From the NCBI GenBank assembly GCA_026168805.1, contig JAPFDS010000012.1, positions 1 to 64,000 of the forward strand: a stretch of 64,000 nt of DNA, given 5' to 3'. Shown piece after piece: positions 26,301 to 35,516 of the stretch. A model generated the notes under the pieces. The model was not told the DNA's origin, made no database searches, and worked only from the letters and a program-made list of their open reading frames with translations. This DNA is from Caryophanales bacterium (GTDB taxonomy: Bacteria; Bacillota; Bacilli; Bacillales; Amphibacillaceae). Made by a program: the position numbers and the translations under genes. Position 1 is the stretch's first letter. Each line of letters begins with the position of its first letter.

Positions 26301-29300
26301 CAACAAACTGATAGCTTCCTGCTTCAAGTGTGTTTCCTGTTTGAATTTGACCATTTTCATCCGTTGTATATGTTTCTCCAACCTTTTCATAGTCGCCAGA
26401 CTCATTTTCCTTCTGTAATTCAAACTCAACACCTTCAAGTGCTTCTTCTGTATCTACATCCGTTTTTGTTAACACAACATTTCCACGAGTTGCATTTTTC
26501 GCTGTAACTTTTATTGGCTCTTGCTCTTTGTCACCAATCGTTACTTCATGTTTCGTTTCATCAAGCACGTAACCTGCTGGTGCTTTTGTTTCCTGGACAT
26601 AATATGTTCCAGTATTCTTTAAGTCTTCAAATAAAATCTTACCTTCTTCATTTGTTGTTTCTGTTGCAAGTTCCTTATCGTCTGAATCAAACAGTGTAAA
26701 TTCAGCACCTGCTAATGCATTGTTAGCATCATCTGTTTTCGATAATTCAACAGCAAAGACTGGTACATAGTTTTCAACTGTATATTCAAAGGTTTCTTTC
26801 TCATCGCCAGGCTTATATTCTTTATCAATCGTTATCGTCTGTTCTTCTTCAGGTGTGACATAACCCTCAGGTACTTTCGTTTCTTTTAACTGATAATCTC
26901 CGAAGAGTAAACGACCAAAATCAATTTGACCATTTTCATCCGTTGTTCCTGATTTAAGAACATTACCAGTATCAGCATCGATAAGGTCAAATTCAGCGCC
27001 TGCTAGGCTAGTTTCCTCTTGACCATGTGTTGAATCGACTTTATCGATTACAAGATAGCCAGCGATTCCTTCACCGCCACCTGAACCTAATTGTTCAATG
27101 GTTACATCATCACTACCACTTGCATCACTGTCCTCTTCTCCAATACTATCTCCAGTGATTGTATAGTCGTTTTTAACCTCTCCATTGTGCTTTTCAAAGA
27201 ACAATGTCGAGTATTCCACGATAAATGCACGTTCAACTTCGTTATTCCATTTGACCGTAAACTCTCCAGCTTCTTGATCAATGTCTAATGTATAGTCATC
27301 AGAGGAAACTTCCTCTCCTTTAGAAGCATTGCCATTTACATCAATGTTTGCGTGATACACTTTGATGGAGTCTTCTAAAAACTCCTGGTTCTCCGAAATT
27401 TTATCGACAAGTTTTAAGTCCTTAATTTTTTGCTGGACGAGGTTTACATCGATGGACCAATGGATTTGTTTTCCATCCTGATATCCCGACTTATCACCAT
27501 ACTTACTATCTTTCACAACGCCAACTTTTGCGTCAATTTCAGATATGACTTCATCTCCATCAAGCACTTCCGCTTCGTTGACATATTCATCTTGCATATC
27601 ATCTAAGCCTTCAAGAGAAGTCTTATATGTGATTTTGTAGGCTTTACTTGTTTCACCAAGGTTTACAGTTAACGTATTAGCTTCCTCATCAATCGTTGCA
27701 GCATCTTCTACTGTATCTCCATCGGTATAACTACCGTTTGCCGCAATATTCAATTCTTTAACCTCTGCAGAACCATCTATAATTTGTTGGTTCCCTTGTG
27801 GTTTGTCTTGGACAATTAAATTAGTAAAGTCATTTTCACGGTAGTTCGTAATAATTTCCCATGTGATTTCTTTTGTTTCTGGATTATACGAACCATTTTT
27901 CCATGAATAATCTGCTGTTTCCTTATTTAAAGGCTTTTCGGCTCCAACCTCTTTTGTAATAGAATCCTTTTCGCCTTCCGGTGTCCACGTAATGTCTGCT
28001 TTGTTCGTTGCTTTATTATCTGGAACTTCATCAGCGTCAAATTCTGTTTTATACGTAATAATAATTTCTTTATCGGTTGTGTAGTCTTCTGGGAAATCAA
28101 TCTTGAATGGATTGTCGCCTGAAAGTGTATAACCTTCATATGATTCTCCACCAACTGTAACTTCCATCGAATCTTCCAATAACGTTAATCCATCACCTAA
28201 TGTATCTTCAATACTGATGTTTTCCATCGGATATTCGTCATGGTTGATTCTTATCGTCCAATCGATTGTTTTTTCAGCATAATCGATTGTTCCAGCTGAT
28301 TTCGCACCGTAATATTGACCGACATGCGTCCCAGAACTATCCCACTCACTTCCAAAACCGGCTGTGTTTGAAACATCTTCAGGATCTAACACACGATCTT
28401 TTACTTTCGTTTGGTACGTAACTTTATATGCTTTGTCAGTTGAAATGTTATCAACTTCAAATCCATCATCGATAACATTTAAATTTGCACCATCAGGTAG
28501 ATTAATAGCATCCCCTTCATGATGTGCATTTCCATTTTCATCTATACTTACTTCTTGGAACTTCAAGCTATCTTCTACTAGCTCTAGCATTCCTTCTGGT
28601 GTCCAAGCATCTTTTAACGTTACGTCAGATAAGTCTTTCTGATTGTAGTTAAATTCAATTTCCCATTCGATGATCCCTGTTTTTGGATCATAATTTGTTA
28701 CTGCACTTTTCTTAATTGGTTCACCGCGGTTAATCGTGATGGTTGACTTAGCAGAAATATCATCTAACTCATCATCTTTTAACGTCGCATTGTTTTCGAA
28801 ATGCTTTTCCTCATCATCCGTTACTTCAGTTACATACTCCACACGATACGCATCATTCGTATCGCCTAATGGTACGATTAATTCGCCATTTTCACCAAAT
28901 TCAGGAGTGATTTCAATTTTTTCTCCATCTCCAAGTACGTTCCCATATAAATCAACTTTTAACTTCGTAACTTTCAAACTACCTTCTTTATATTCCGTAC
29001 CTTCTGGCAGCTCGTCGACTACTCTGGCATTCTCTAAAGACGTTTTGTTTTTATTAATCGTAACTGACCAATTGATTTCATCAGCGTTATAACCTTTATT
29101 CGGTTGACCATTTTTCTCAATTGTTTTATCTTTGTTCAATTCTTCAATTGGAATGCGCAATTCGCCTTCTTCACCAATAGGATCAATGATGATTTCTCCA
29201 TCTTCTTCATCTACTTCTTCTGGATCCAATGCAGAAATAATCTCCATCCAACCACTAACTGCACTGTGACCTTCCACAAAATTTGTAAATGTCAACTCGA

Positions 29301-30201
29301 CTGTTTTATCAGGTTTGACAATCGCATTAGCAATAACTTGCCCATGTTCATCTTTTAATTCAATTTCAATATCCTTTTTTATCTTAATCCCTTTAGGCAA
29401 ATCAAACGTCTCAGTATCACCTTCAACGTAATTATGCCCATCTTCTAGTTCCCAATCTAATTTCAACTTAAATTCTTTATGCGGATCCATTGGATGTTGC
29501 TCATCAAAGGCTTCATCATCTAAATCTAGAACTTCATCTAATTCTAATTTGAATCCATGCTTTTCCTCGTTCGCTAGCACATTTCGTTTGTTCTTATCTT
29601 CCTGTTCTTCAGAGGCTTTCTCTTCTTCCTTCACATCATCCTCAGAACCCTCTTCCGCATCAGCATCCTCTTCGTCTGCCGTTGCGTCTTCCTCAGTACC
29701 TTCTTCCTCAGACTGTTCAGGAGTCGCTTCTTCAGCATCTTCCTCTGCTACTTCTTCAGTCTCCTCAGCCTGTTCCTCAACTTCTTCCACTTCCACAACA
29801 ACATTCACCGTAAACGATCCTGTTGCATCTTCGGCTAGGCCTGCGATTCCATCGTTAAATTGGATCGACACTTCGCCTTCAGTCGTTGCTGAGAAAGACC
29901 CTACATCTTCCCCTTCATGCAAAAGTTCACCAGATTGCTCATCAGCAATGGTGGTATTTTCTGGGAGGGCTGCTGTGTATGTGTCTTCCGTGTTGACAGA
30001 CTCATCTAATGTCCAATTAAATTGAACAACTGCTTCTCCCTCGTTTTCTTCTACAATTTCACCATTTGCTAGAATACTAGATGGTTTTTCCCCTTCAGCT
30101 TGCACTTGGAAAGTCATTCCAACGTTTGCAAAAACTGTTTGTAATAATAATGCAATTGTAAATACAATCGCGCTTGCCCTGTTCCTTCTAATTCTCTTCA
30201 A
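23317..30201 (-). CDS. Giant LPXTG-anchored Cna_B/SpaA-domain adhesin
   Basis: A roughly 2,294-residue cell-wall protein. The order is a signal peptide (about 1-36); a small beta domain; a Glu/Asp-rich low-complexity linker (about 140-210); an unassigned beta region; about five collagen-adhesin-like repeat domains (D/E-W-x-(V/I/T)-x-I/N pattern); four SpaA/prealbumin-like domains (LAGAEF, KAPAGY); nine Cna_B domains (each with K in TKTW/TKLW and N in ITN, typical of intramolecular isopeptide bonds); a Pro/Glu/Asp spacer; the sortase signal LPKTA; a membrane helix; and the tail RRRA. The start is TTG behind AAAGGGAGG; an upstream ATG lacks a site. Predicted role: stalk-like attachment or biofilm protein. 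No sortase gene is in the window. Confidence 0.92.
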   Translation of the reverse strand: MKRIRRNRASAIVFTIALLLQTVFANVGMTFQVQAEGEKPSSILANGEIVEENEGEAVVQFNWTLDESVNTEDTYTAALPENTTIADEQSGELLHEGEDVGSFSATTEGEVSIQFNDGIAGLAEDATGSFTVNVVVEVEEVEEQAEETEEVAEEDAEEATPEQSEEEGTEEDATADEEDADAEEGSEDDVKEEEKASEEQEDKNKRNVLANEEKHGFKLELDEVLDLDDEAFDEQHPMDPHKEFKLKLDWELEDGHNYVEGDTETFDLPKGIKIKKDIEIELKDEHGQVIANAIVKPDKTVELTFTNFVEGHSAVSGWMEIISALDPEEVDEEDGEIIIDPIGEEGELRIPIEELNKDKTIEKNGQPNKGYNADEINWSVTINKNKTSLENARVVDELPEGTEYKEGSLKVTKLKVDLYGNVLGDGEKIEITPEFGENGELIVPLGDTNDAYRVEYVTEVTDDEEKHFENNATLKDDELDDISAKSTITINRGEPIKKSAVTNYDPKTGIIEWEIEFNYNQKDLSDVTLKDAWTPEGMLELVEDSLKFQEVSIDENGNAHHEGDAINLPDGANLNVIDDGFEVDNISTDKAYKVTYQTKVKDRVLDPEDVSNTAGFGSEWDSSGTHVGQYYGAKSAGTIDYAEKTIDWTIRINHDEYPMENISIEDTLGDGLTLLEDSMEVTVGGESYEGYTLSGDNPFKIDFPEDYTTDKEIIITYKTEFDADEVPDNKATNKADITWTPEGEKDSITKEVGAEKPLNKETADYSWKNGSYNPETKEITWEIITNYRENDFTNLIVQDKPQGNQQIIDGSAEVKELNIAANGSYTDGDTVEDAATIDEEANTLTVNLGETSKAYKITYKTSLEGLDDMQDEYVNEAEVLDGDEVISEIDAKVGVVKDSKYGDKSGYQDGKQIHWSIDVNLVQQKIKDLKLVDKISENQEFLEDSIKVYHANIDVNGNASKGEEVSSDDYTLDIDQEAGEFTVKWNNEVERAFIVEYSTLFFEKHNGEVKNDYTITGDSIGEEDSDASGSDDVTIEQLGSGGGEGIAGYLVIDKVDSTHGQEETSLAGAEFDLIDADTGNVLKSGTTDENGQIDFGRLLFGDYQLKETKVPEGYVTPEEEQTITIDKEYKPGDEKETFEYTVENYVPVFAVELSKTDDANNALAGAEFTLFDSDDKELATETTNEEGKILFEDLKNTGTYYVQETKAPAGYVLDETKHEVTIGDKEQEPIKVTAKNATRGNVVLTKTDVDTEEALEGVEFELQKENESGDYEKVGETYTTDENGQIQTGNTLEAGSYQFVEVKPLDGYRTNGEPIKFNVDVNETETLRYEMTNEQHKGSIKLIKKDAATEDLLAGAEFKLVDADGEVVEENLTTNEDGEIVIDDLFLGNYQLIETKAPAGYELDETPIDVEITEDEQVVEKDATNNQITEISVEKKWNNAGGDTESVTVKLLPTDQTAELNEENDWQATFEDLYVYDESGEEIDYQVEELEVDGYNSVVTGDSSDGFIVTNTETTSVSGEKTWLDDLDEHSAITVELLANGTKVADVEVNEDTDWKYAFTELDKFDESGEEITYTIEEVEVEGYDTNIDATEDGFDITNLRVGETEVSGTKTWLDDNSAERPESITVNLLANDEEIDDVKVTAESDWKYEFTELPKYDDQGVEITYTVDEEVVEGYKKSIDGNDITNLRVGTTEVDVTKLWKDENETDRPDTIKVNLLQNGEFYEEYEVTKENEWELTITDLPQYDDEGVAYEYTVTEHDVPGYASDVDGFEITNTRSDVKSIEITKTWLDNDSKNRPDSIEVELYRSVVDGDKELVDTVTVTKEDGWSLEVSDLPAFDAEGKAYTYEVEEKAIEGYETSVNGFELTNLRVGETEVLGTKTWLDDDSADRPDSITVNLLANGEQVDKVDVTAESDWEYSFTELPKYDNQGVEITYTVDEEAVEGYEKSIDDNDITNLRVGTTEVEITKLWKDENETDRPDTIKVNLLQNGEFYKEYEVTKENEWELTVTDLPQYDDEGVAYEYTVTEHDVPGYASEVDGFEITNTRSDVKSIEITKTWLDDDSKARPDSIEVELYRSVVDGEKELVDTFTVTKEDDWSLEVADLPAFDADGKAYTYEIEEKAVEGYETSINGFDLTNLRVGETEVSGTKTWKDDQASDRPESITVELFANGEKVDSIEVTAEMDWTYSFEGLAGYDAEGKAIEYTVNEVEVDGYETTINGYDITNTLIPEDPEEPKDPEKPTTPEDPSGSDKPGDKGDGDTLPKTATDIFNFLLAGLLLLGAGFTVFFIQRRRA
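23781..25394 (-). repeat. Two tandem 807-bp repeats, each encoding three Cna_B domains
   Basis: The marker CAACACGTA(A/G)GTT recurs at 23781, 24588 and 25395, exactly 807 bp (269 codons) apart. Domains 3-4-5 and 6-7-8 of the Cna_B array match pairwise almost residue for residue (for example TKLWKDENETDRPDT in both copies), so a three-domain block was duplicated as a unit. Scattered base differences show it is not an assembly copy. Confidence 0.9.
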
Positions 30202-30328
30202 TTCTAATCCTCCCTTTTTTATATGCATTGTTAATGGAATTATTTTGCTCTTACTTAAGTCTAATTATTAGTTCGATACCTAATGTATAGGGTGTTCCCA
30301 ACTCGTTTATAAGCATACAGAGCATGCC

Positions 30329-30345
30329 TTTACAGAATCTTTACA
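30329..30345 (+). promoter_or_regulatory. TTTACA-N5-TTTACA direct repeat upstream of the adhesin
   Basis: Two TTTACA hexamers with an 11-bp period, the spacing used by PhoP/OmpR-type response regulators, located about 130 bp upstream of the adhesin start and opposed to it in orientation. A weak TGTAAA-17-TATAAA promoter on the minus strand overlaps it. Function is inferred from spacing only. Confidence 0.3.
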
Positions 30346-30370
30346 GTTTGTAATGTTTCAGACATTTTTC

Positions 30371-30413
30371 CACAAAAAAACCCCTTTTACACGCTTATTC
30401 GTGGAAAAGGGAT
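30371..30413 (-). terminator. Terminator after the diguanylate cyclase pseudogene
   Basis: On the minus strand, CCCTTTTCCACG-AATAAG-CGTGTAAAAGGGG is followed by seven Ts, directly downstream of the GGDEF stop. Confidence 0.8.
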
Positions 30414-30418
30414 TGATT

Positions 30419-32035
30419 TTACTTATGAAATACTTGTACATAATTTCGTCCTGATTTTTTTGCTTGGTACAATGCGTCATCGGCTGCTTGAATAAATTGT
30501 TTCGTTGCACCTACATCGTTCGGGATTGTGCTGTTGATTCCTATACTGATTGTTACATTTGATGTATTTTCCTCAATAAGTTTGACGCGTTCCACTTCTT
30601 TTCGAATGGCTTCTGCATGGGTGTAGGCTGTTTCTTCATCTGTTTGCGGGAATAAAACGATGAATTCTTCCCCACCATATCGATATAAAGTACCATTGGT
30701 TGGTTGTAAACATGTATTGATCATATTTGTTATGTGTATGAGTACTTTGTCCCCTACAAGATGTCCAAATGTATCATTTAAGCTTTTGAAATGGTCAATA
30801 TCTATAAACGCAATTGAAATATGTTGCTTTTTTTCAATGGCTTCGAGCCACAGTTGATCTCAGTCTTTCACAAATGTTCTTCGATTGTAAGCTTCTGTGA
30901 GCGCATCAACTTCTGTCAACCTCGTTAGTTCTTGTCTGTTGGATCGAATGGTTTCTGTCATGCTATCAAAAATATCTATGCCCTCTTTTATTTCAAGAGC
31001 GCTATTTTCATATGTTTTTTTATCTATTTTATAATTGTAATTTCCTTTTTGGATGGTGCTTATGGCTTCTGTAAAATTTGCAATCGACCTTTGTATGTCT
31101 CTTAAAACAAACCAAATGAGCAGGAGTGCCGCTAATATGATGCTTGCCCCAAGCAGGAGAATAGTTTTGACCATCTTATCATGGGTTTTTAAAATTTCTT
31201 CTACCTTTATTTCATGAATGATGTAAAATAGATCATCAAATAATGGATTGTAATGTCCTAGAACCTCATCGCCTCTCGTGTCTGTATATGTTTTAGGCGG
31301 CTCTTTTTGTTCTAAAATAGCATCGATCACAGCCGTATGAATTTCTGTTCTTCTTTTGTCATCAAATTGTTCATGCCCAACCTCTAACAACAATTCTGTA
31401 TCTGTATTGACAATATATGTTTCTCCAGAAATTCCTAAGTTGGTACGTTTTAGTAAATTATTAATGGTATCTAAGTTCACCGCACCAAGAACGATTCCTT
31501 GAAACTGGTCATCCTCTCCATATACTGGTGATGTGAACAGAATGACATTTGTTTCATCTTGTAGGCGAATATACATTTCTTCAGATACAGTTATGCCCCC
31601 TTGATCATATTGAAAATATGGTTTATCTTTCACATTTAGCTGATATGTGGGTTCGATTGAATCTGATGTACTATCGATCACGATATCTCCAGCTTCGTCA
31701 ATATAAAATAAGGCCTCTAATTCTAGCGAAAATGATATATATCTTTGAAATGTTTTGAAAATGGAATCTTTATCCCCAGCGACAACTTCATCTAACTCTG
31801 ATAAATTCTCAAGTTGGCTCATCCGGTCATGTGCCCACGATTCAATAATCTCTTGTTGGTTATCTAATGTTCGTTGGAGTTGTGCGTCTGCTCGGGAAAT
31901 ACGTTCCTTTCGATCGGTGTTTACATAGATAGCGAGGAAGATCGCACTGCTCAAAAACATAAAGATTAAAACCCAAAAAAATAGGCGGTGTGTTAATTTA
32001 TGTAACCTTAGAAAACGGTAAATCGAATGGAGCAT
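30419..32035 (-). pseudogene. dCache-HAMP-GGDEF diguanylate cyclase interrupted by an in-frame TGA
   Basis: The intact gene would encode about 538 residues. It has a first membrane helix (about 15-35), an extracytoplasmic dCache-like sensor (about 36-270; YIDEAGDIVIDST, YIVNTDTELLLE), a second helix (about 280-300), a HAMP region, and a GGDEF domain with LTEVDALTEAYNRRTF, FIDIDHFKSLNDTFGH and active-site GGEEF. Codon 392 (30860-30862) is TGA, just after TFVKD. The same frame continues without any shift through the whole catalytic half to the terminator. This makes the cyclase truncated unless TGA is read through or is a sequencing error. The ATG start has AGGTGG six bases upstream. Confidence 0.8.
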
Positions 32036-32094
32036 AGTCAACCACCTACCCTTTCATCGTTGTGCAATAACTTGTGTGCGGTAAAAAACCATGT

Positions 32095-32137
32095 GAAAAA
32101 ATCACATTCGTCTATACTAGCAAATGTGATTCTTTTA
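32095..32137 (-). terminator. Terminator of the response regulator gene
   Basis: On the minus strand, AAAAGAATCACATT and AATGTGATTTTTTC pair around a 13-base loop, ending in a T-run, just after the regulator's stop codon. Confidence 0.75.
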
Positions 32138-32164
32138 CTAAGCGTGACTTCCATGATAATTTTA

Positions 32165-33313
32165 TCATAACATTTCATTCGTGTCTTTTACATCACACCA
32201 TCTCTTGTACCAATTGGTCACATACGTACTTGGCTGTACTCCAAACTCTTCGTGTAATGCTTTTGCGAGCATTTTATATTGGAGGGCTACATATGCAGAT
32301 TTTCCTTGTTCGGCATAATGTTTCATGACACCAAAGTGGGCTTCTTCCGTTTCTGGATAGCGTTTAGAAATAGAAAGGAACCACTGGAATGCTTCCATGT
32401 GTCGTCCGTCTTGCTCATGTTGTTTCGCGATTTCTATCGCCTTTTTTACCCACTTTTGATCCAAACGATTTGCTTCTGACATTGCCCATATATATTGATG
32501 ATCGTTTAAGTAGGATGCACTATAATAGTTCATGACACGTTCGTATGCATCAATCGTTTCACTTGTTAAGGGCGGTAACGCTTGGAGAGAATGTTCCCAT
32601 TTCTCTACATCAATTTCAACATTTTTTGTAAATAAAATATATCCATTTGTGGTGTTTTCAAGTTTAAAATGTTCATTAAATGCTTTAAGAACCTGACGAA
32701 TATGATACACTGTCGTGTATAATTGTGCACTTGCTCTTTCAAAATCCATTTCCGGCCAAATGATATCAATGATATAATCTTTATGAACAACTTGTTCACG
32801 GTTTTGTAGTAAGAGTAAAAACAATTCCTTCACACGAGCGGTTCTCCACCGGATCGTTTGAGCAGATGCACGCATCGGTTCGATATGAAATTGTTTACAC
32901 ATTTGTATACGAAACACATCTTTTTCTTGGGATGCCGTTTCTTTTTGAGTTCCTTCGAGTTTTGTTTGGATACGTTTAATGGTTTCCGCTAACCTTTTTC
33001 TTTTGACAGGTTTAACGACATAATCAATCGCATTTAAATCAAATGCATGGACAGCATATTGCTCAAAAGCCGTCACAAAAACAATAATGATCTCTGGGCG
33101 TTGTTCTAAGATCCGCTGGGCTAATGATACCCCATCTTCTCCTGGCATATGGATATCTAAAAAAACCACATCTACAGCTTGGTTTAAGATTGCTTCCATG
33201 GCTTCTTCAGGATTCACATACGCACCAATCACGTGTACGTCCTCTATATTTTTTAATTGCAGTTGAAAGTATTCTAAGGCTATTTGTTCATCATCAATCA
33301 AAATGACGTTCAT
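32165..33313 (-). CDS. Response regulator with winged-helix and BTAD (SARP-like) domains
   Basis: A 382-residue regulator. The N-terminal receiver (1-120) has the acidic pair D7-D8, phospho-acceptor D53 in VFLDIHMPGEDG, T81 and K101. It is followed by an OmpR-like winged-helix DNA-binding domain (about 150-225; QLYTTVYHIRQVLKAF) and a bacterial transcriptional activator domain of TPR type (about 235-375). No histidine kinase is adjacent. BTAD-type regulators often pair with 7TMR-DISM kinases, and the hybrid kinase at 17-20 kb is an orphan, so a partnership is possible (inference). It precedes the broken cyclase gene on the same strand but is separated from it by a terminator. Confidence 0.85.
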   Translation of the reverse strand: MNVILIDDEQIALEYFQLQLKNIEDVHVIGAYVNPEEAMEAILNQAVDVVFLDIHMPGEDGVSLAQRILEQRPEIIIVFVTAFEQYAVHAFDLNAIDYVVKPVKRKRLAETIKRIQTKLEGTQKETASQEKDVFRIQMCKQFHIEPMRASAQTIRWRTARVKELFLLLLQNREQVVHKDYIIDIIWPEMDFERASAQLYTTVYHIRQVLKAFNEHFKLENTTNGYILFTKNVEIDVEKWEHSLQALPPLTSETIDAYERVMNYYSASYLNDHQYIWAMSEANRLDQKWVKKAIEIAKQHEQDGRHMEAFQWFLSISKRYPETEEAHFGVMKHYAEQGKSAYVALQYKMLAKALHEEFGVQPSTYVTNWYKRWCDVKDTNEML

Positions 33314-33490
33314 AAGGCTCCCCCAATACTTTGAAAATATCTATCTTATTTACTAGTTATTATTTTATTATATCAAATAAAGAAGCTATTCTCATATGTA
33401 TACTGTATTTTTATTCATTTTGATTATATAGACCTATGACTTATGACTCGCGCGTTTGCATACATCTACTACAATATAGACATTTCCACT

Positions 33491-34621
33491 TTACTTACCT
33501 TCAATAAACTCCAATTCCGGCACCCACTGCCTCATATGTTCTTTCTTTTCTTCATACAGGTCTGCATGGTTTTCTAACTGTTCGTCTGTTAACTCAAAAA
33601 ACGGATACATCATCCAGTCTTCTGCTGTCACATATGTCATTAAAAACGACGGGGAGTGGACTTGAATATTCCCTGTATGTGGCTCTTTTGTAATCTGTAA
33701 TTGTAACATGCCACCGGTTTGCTTTTCAAAATCTCGCTGACCTGAAAAGAAGTTTCCTAATGAATACACGACAAACGCTACATGCCCATCTTTTCCTTCG
33801 ACCCTATCGACTGGTTGCAGGACGTGTGGATGATGGCCGAGAATAATATCCGCTCCTTCGTTCGTGACAAATTGCACGAGGTCTTTTTGTGCATCATTTG
33901 GCATGATTTCATACTCTTCCCCAAAATGTAAACTTGTGACGACAACATCCGCTAACTTTTTTGCTTCTGCAATATCCGCGGCAATTTTTCCCCGGTCAAT
34001 GAGGTTTACTAAATGATCTTTGCCTGCCGGGACCGGAATTCCATTCGTTCCATATGTATATGCGACAAATGCGAGAGAAATCCCTTCTTCTGTTTCAATC
34101 ACGCGAATTTCTTGAGCATCTTCTGCACTTTCGTAGGCACCTACGTAAGGAATATCGAGCGTATTCCAATGATCAATCGCACTTAAAATGGCTTCTTCGC
34201 CACGATCGAGGGTATGGTTGTTGGCAATGGAAACAATATCAAATCCCATTTCCTGGACGGCATCGCCAACTTCTTTCGGACTATTAAATGAAGGGTAGGA
34301 AGACAGCCCGATCTCTTCTCCACCAATCATCGTTTCTTGGTTTGCAAAAGAGACAGTCGCTTCTTCTATATACGGCTTCATTGACTCGATCATTGGCATA
34401 AAATCATACCCATCTTCCGTTTTTGCTTCATTATATACACGGTCATGAATGAGCAAATCGCCAACAGCCGCAAGTGTAATGGTCGGATATGGGTGTTCTT
34501 TCTGAGCAAGTTCTTCCCGCTCCATCATTGGCTGCGAACCAACCCTATCCTTCGATTGAAAGCAACCTGTCATTATAAGGACAGATAAAATAATAAATAA
34601 TAATCCACGCCTTTTCTTCAA
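33491..34621 (-). CDS. CapA/PgsA-like metallophosphatase-fold lipoprotein
   Basis: A 376-residue exported lipoprotein with lipobox IMTGC (Cys20), then a PGA_cap domain: LAAVGDLLIHDRVYNEA, FANQETMIGG, SIANNHTLDRGEEA, and LGHHPHVLQPVDRVEGKDG. These motifs match the calcineurin-like CapA family linked to poly-gamma-glutamate synthesis. No pgsB/C/E genes are next to it, so it may be a stand-alone envelope hydrolase. The TTG start gives MKKRRGLLF and has AGGTGG eight bases upstream; an upstream in-frame GTG would add four residues. Confidence 0.8.
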   Translation of the reverse strand: MKKRRGLLFIILSVLIMTGCFQSKDRVGSQPMMEREELAQKEHPYPTITLAAVGDLLIHDRVYNEAKTEDGYDFMPMIESMKPYIEEATVSFANQETMIGGEEIGLSSYPSFNSPKEVGDAVQEMGFDIVSIANNHTLDRGEEAILSAIDHWNTLDIPYVGAYESAEDAQEIRVIETEEGISLAFVAYTYGTNGIPVPAGKDHLVNLIDRGKIAADIAEAKKLADVVVTSLHFGEEYEIMPNDAQKDLVQFVTNEGADIILGHHPHVLQPVDRVEGKDGHVAFVVYSLGNFFSGQRDFEKQTGGMLQLQITKEPHTGNIQVHSPSFLMTYVTAEDWMMYPFFELTDEQLENHADLYEEKKEHMRQWVPELEFIEGK

Positions 34622-34642
34622 ACACTCCACCACCTGTCATCA

Positions 34643-34680
34643 TAAGAAAAAAGAAGCTCTACGTTGAAAGAGCTTCTTCC
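34643..34680 (-). terminator. Terminator after the D-aminopeptidase gene
   Basis: On the minus strand, AAGAAGCTCT-TTCAACGT-AGAGCTTCTT is followed by a T-run, just beyond the dppA stop. Confidence 0.8.
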
Positions 34681-34691
34681 CTTAGTATTAA

Positions 34692-35516
34692 CTAACTATA
34701 TGTTGTCGTTCCTGTCAACCGAATCATCACAAGCATCGCCCGATATGCTTCTAAAATATCTGTTGCTTCAAAGCGAACAATTGTCGTATTTTCCTCGATT
34801 GTACATCCTGGAATCTCGGCTGCACTTTCTGCCTGACCGTAGTTGTTAAATTCTACACGAATAACTGGGTTTTTAGGCGGAACAAGTGGTTTCACTTGAT
34901 CCTTTTGCGCCATGGCTTTTTGGATGCTCTCTTTTAGCAGTGCTCGAGATTTTTCTGGATGCAAGGAGTGCATAGAAGAACGAGAAATAGCTTTCTTCAC
35001 AGGTACTGTGACAACATTTGGCAGAAGATCCTCTGCTTCCTTACACGCCTGATCATCTCCAGCAACCATAATGACTGGTACCCCAAAATGGCCTGCCACA
35101 TAAGCGTTTAAGCCAATTTCTCCTACTAATACATCGTTGATCCACATATTACGAATCGTTAAACTAATCGTATGACTCATAATTCCCGGCATTCCTGCAC
35201 GTGCATGATACCCGGCAAATACGACACCGTCATATGTTTCGTCTACCCCTTCCATCATCGAAAGAGGTTTGCGCCCCCCTGAAATGAGCGTTGCCTCAGG
35301 ATGTAACATTTCGGCAATCAAGTTTGTCATATTTTCATGACTATCATTGACGGTTACGTCTGTTGCACCTTTTTCAAAGGCACCTTCAACAATCGCGTTT
35401 GCCTCTTTCGTCATAATTTGTGCACCGTACGGATAATTATGTACACGTTCATCTACATACGTATAATCTGGTAAACTTGTAATCCCTTCCATATCAATAG
35501 ACGCATAGATCTTCAT
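34692..35516 (-). CDS. dppA: M55-family D-aminopeptidase (DppA-like)
   Basis: A 274-residue zinc D-aminopeptidase, the same length as B. subtilis DppA, which releases D-alanine from D-Ala peptides. Metal ligands D8 and E10 lie in SIDMEGI, H60 in NDSHEN and H104 in AGYHARAG; SHTISLTIRNMWIND contains the likely catalytic His, and EIGLNAYVAGHFGVPV follows. The dpp transport genes found beside it in B. subtilis are absent here, so a role in cell-wall peptide recycling is inferred. It is monocistronic, with GGGAGGAATAG before the ATG. Confidence 0.88.
   Translation of the reverse strand: MKIYASIDMEGITSLPDYTYVDERVHNYPYGAQIMTKEANAIVEGAFEKGATDVTVNDSHENMTNLIAEMLHPEATLISGGRKPLSMMEGVDETYDGVVFAGYHARAGMPGIMSHTISLTIRNMWINDVLVGEIGLNAYVAGHFGVPVIMVAGDDQACKEAEDLLPNVVTVPVKKAISRSSMHSLHPEKSRALLKESIQKAMAQKDQVKPLVPPKNPVIRVEFNNYGQAESAAEIPGCTIEENTTIVRFEATDILEAYRAMLVMIRLTGTTTYS

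Noticed and set aside
24665..30025. Several Ser/Thr-rich open frames on the plus strand opposite the adhesin
   Set aside because: They mirror the Glu/Asp/Lys-rich codons of the adhesin, have no ribosome binding sites and share no domains.
30860..30862. TGA in the diguanylate cyclase read as selenocysteine
   Set aside because: There is no SECIS-like stem directly downstream that I can see, and GGDEF proteins do not use selenocysteine. A nonsense mutation or sequencing error is more likely.
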